Assembly (NCBI GenBank): GCA_026388615.1 | Contig: JAPLJL010000069.1 | Coordinates: forward strand, 1-6,705 | Source: Pseudomonadota bacterium | GTDB taxonomy: Bacteria; Desulfobacterota; JAPLJL01 | Direction: 5' to 3' | Length of the DNA: 6,705 nucleotides | Shown: positions 5,546 through 6,705 of the stretch, one piece after another | How the letters are laid out: the number at the start of each line of letters is the position of its first letter | How positions within the stretch are numbered: position 1 is the first letter of the stretch | Made by a program: the position numbers and the translations under genes | Notes under the pieces: model-generated | Seen by the model: the letters and a program-made list of their open reading frames with translations, nothing else | Databases searched by the model: none | Told to the model about the DNA's origin: nothing

Positions 5546-6646
5546 ATGAAGGTCACACTATCAATTCTCAAGGCGGATGTCGGCTCGGTGGGTGGCCATA
5601 TCTGCCCGAGCGCGGAGCTGATGGAATCGGTCCGCCAGACCGTCAAGGAGGAGGGTAAGGGTATTATCATTGATTCCTTTATCAGCCACACCGGGGATGA
5701 TGTTGCCATTCTGGCCACCCATAAACTGGGAATCAATTCGGAAAAGATTCACAAGATCGCCTGGGATGCCTTCCTGGCCGGGACCAAGACGGCCAAAGCC
5801 CAGGGACTTTACGGAGCCGGGCAGGACCTGCTCAAGGATTCCTTCAGTGGGAACGTGAAGGGAATGGGACCGGCGGTGGCGGAGATGGAATTTGAGGAAC
5901 GTCCGAACGAGCCGTTTCTCTTCTTCGCGGCCGACAAGACCGACCCCGGGGCCTACAGCCTGCCCCTTTACCTGTCTTTTTGCGATCCGATGCATAACGC
6001 CGGCCTCTTGCTTTCCCCCAAGATGACCAAGGGCTTCAAGTTCACGATCATGGACGTGGAGCACTCCGACGCCGACAAGGTGATCGAGCTCAACGCCCCC
6101 GAGGATATTTACCTGATCGCCGCGCTCCTGCGCGACGGTGAGCGCTTCGTGGTCGAGTCCATCCATTCCCGCGACACCGGCGACCAGGCCGCGGCGATTT
6201 CCACCACCCGGCTTCATAACATCGCCGGCAAGTACACCGGCAAGGATGACCCGGTAATGCTGATCCGGGTGCAGGGCGCCTTCCCGGCTACCGGTGAGGT
6301 GCTTTCCCCCTTCACCATTGCGCCCCTGGTGGCCGGCTTCATGCGCGGCAGCCATAACGGGCCGCTCATGCCGGTGAAGATGAATTCCTCCATTTCCTTC
6401 TTCGACGGTCCCCCGGTGGTCTGCTGCCTGGCCTTCTGCGTCCACGAGGGGAAACTGACTCCCCCGGCCGACGCCTTCGATCATCCCTACTGGGACTGGG
6501 TCCGGGGCCGGGTTTCCGAGAAGGCCCAGGAGATCCGCCGCCAGGGCTTTTTCGGCGCCGCCATGCTCCCTTACTCGGAGCTCGAGTACGGCGGGATTGT
6601 GGACATCATGAAGAAACTGGAAAGCAAATTTAAAGTTCGTAAGTAA
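5546..6646 (+). CDS. fbp: Fructose-1,6-bisphosphate aldolase/phosphatase (archaeal-type, class V FBPase)
   Basis: This 366-residue cytosolic enzyme is of normal length for the family. One active site that remodels between two states condenses dihydroxyacetone phosphate with glyceraldehyde 3-phosphate and then dephosphorylates the product to fructose 6-phosphate, making gluconeogenesis effectively one-way. Expected residues are present: metal-site Asp11 and His18 (KADVGSVGGH), Asp51-Asp52 (HTGDD), Gln93 (AGQD) and Asp130 (ADKTDPGAY). In the aldolase motif AGKYTGKDDPVM, Tyr230 and the Schiff-base Lys233 correspond to Tyr229 and Lys232 of the Sulfolobus enzyme, followed by metal-binding Asp234-Asp235. 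GFMRGSHNGPLMPV and the C-terminal ELEYGGI are further family landmarks. Nothing is missing, so both activities are expected. The gene has a strong ribosome site and a 130-base leader, suggesting its own promoter. It could supply hexose phosphate for the polysaccharide genes upstream, but that link is inferred from proximity only. Confidence 0.97.
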   Translation: MKVTLSILKADVGSVGGHICPSAELMESVRQTVKEEGKGIIIDSFISHTGDDVAILATHKLGINSEKIHKIAWDAFLAGTKTAKAQGLYGAGQDLLKDSFSGNVKGMGPAVAEMEFEERPNEPFLFFAADKTDPGAYSLPLYLSFCDPMHNAGLLLSPKMTKGFKFTIMDVEHSDADKVIELNAPEDIYLIAALLRDGERFVVESIHSRDTGDQAAAISTTRLHNIAGKYTGKDDPVMLIRVQGAFPATGEVLSPFTIAPLVAGFMRGSHNGPLMPVKMNSSISFFDGPPVVCCLAFCVHEGKLTPPADAFDHPYWDWVRGRVSEKAQEIRRQGFFGAAMLPYSELEYGGIVDIMKKLESKFKVRK

Positions 6647-6705
6647 CCGAGGTAGATGCGTTCAAGTTATTAGTCTCAGGAAAAATATTAATAAAACCTC
6701 TCAAT

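Noticed and set aside
5561..6484. 307-codon open frame on the minus strand opposite the aldolase/phosphatase gene
   Set aside because: The sense strand encodes a complete, highly conserved enzyme; the antisense translation is Gly/His/Val-rich without family features.
6647..6705. Possible terminator after the aldolase/phosphatase gene
   Set aside because: The only pairings are an AT-only stem and a distant GAGGT/ACCTC match with a loop of about 40 bases; neither is followed by a T-run, and the window ends here.

Overview
The window reads as a piece of chromosome from a Gram-negative bacterium that secretes a polysaccharide. It carries an outer-membrane polysaccharide export (OPX) protein with a cleavable signal peptide, a fused polysaccharide co-polymerase/tyrosine kinase, and an O-antigen ligase/polymerase-type membrane protein. 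The last complete gene is a bifunctional fructose-1,6-bisphosphate aldolase/phosphatase, an enzyme typical of archaea and some deep-branching, often anaerobic or thermophilic bacteria. The DNA is moderately GC-rich with AT-richer gaps. I cannot name the phylum; uncultured relatives of Desulfobacterota, Nitrospirota or Acidobacteriota would all fit.

Layout, all genes on the + strand. Positions 1-65 hold the last 20 codons of an upstream gene, probably an outer-membrane beta-barrel. The short OPX protein (68-658) starts two bases after its stop. A 177-base gap (659-835) follows, filled by a nested palindromic element whose outer arm runs into the next start codon. Then come a Wzc-like co-polymerase/BY-kinase (836-3016), a Wzy/WaaL-like polymerase or ligase with C-terminal TPRs (3060-5123), and an acylphosphatase (5125-5415) that starts with TTG one base after the preceding stop. 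A 130-base gap leads to fructose-1,6-bisphosphate aldolase/phosphatase (5546-6646). This is the only gene with a strong Shine-Dalgarno sequence, and it is probably its own transcription unit. The last 59 bases hold no gene that I can support.

How the parts fit: the first four genes look like the export and polymerisation end of a Wzx/Wzy-type exopolysaccharide locus. The inner-membrane polymerase extends the chain, the Wzc-like protein controls length and links to the periplasm, and the OPX protein passes polymer towards the outer membrane. The OPX protein is too short to form its own helical outer-membrane pore, so the upstream beta-barrel may supply it. No flippase, initiating glycosyltransferase or other glycosyltransferase is inside the window. 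The two downstream genes are central-metabolism or housekeeping enzymes; any link to polymer synthesis (gluconeogenic supply of sugar phosphates) is inference.

I see no wholly new system. The most unusual items are the nested palindromes over the kinase-gene start, the terminator-like hairpin early in the polymerase gene, the Walker B change in the kinase, and the beta-barrel/short-OPX pairing.
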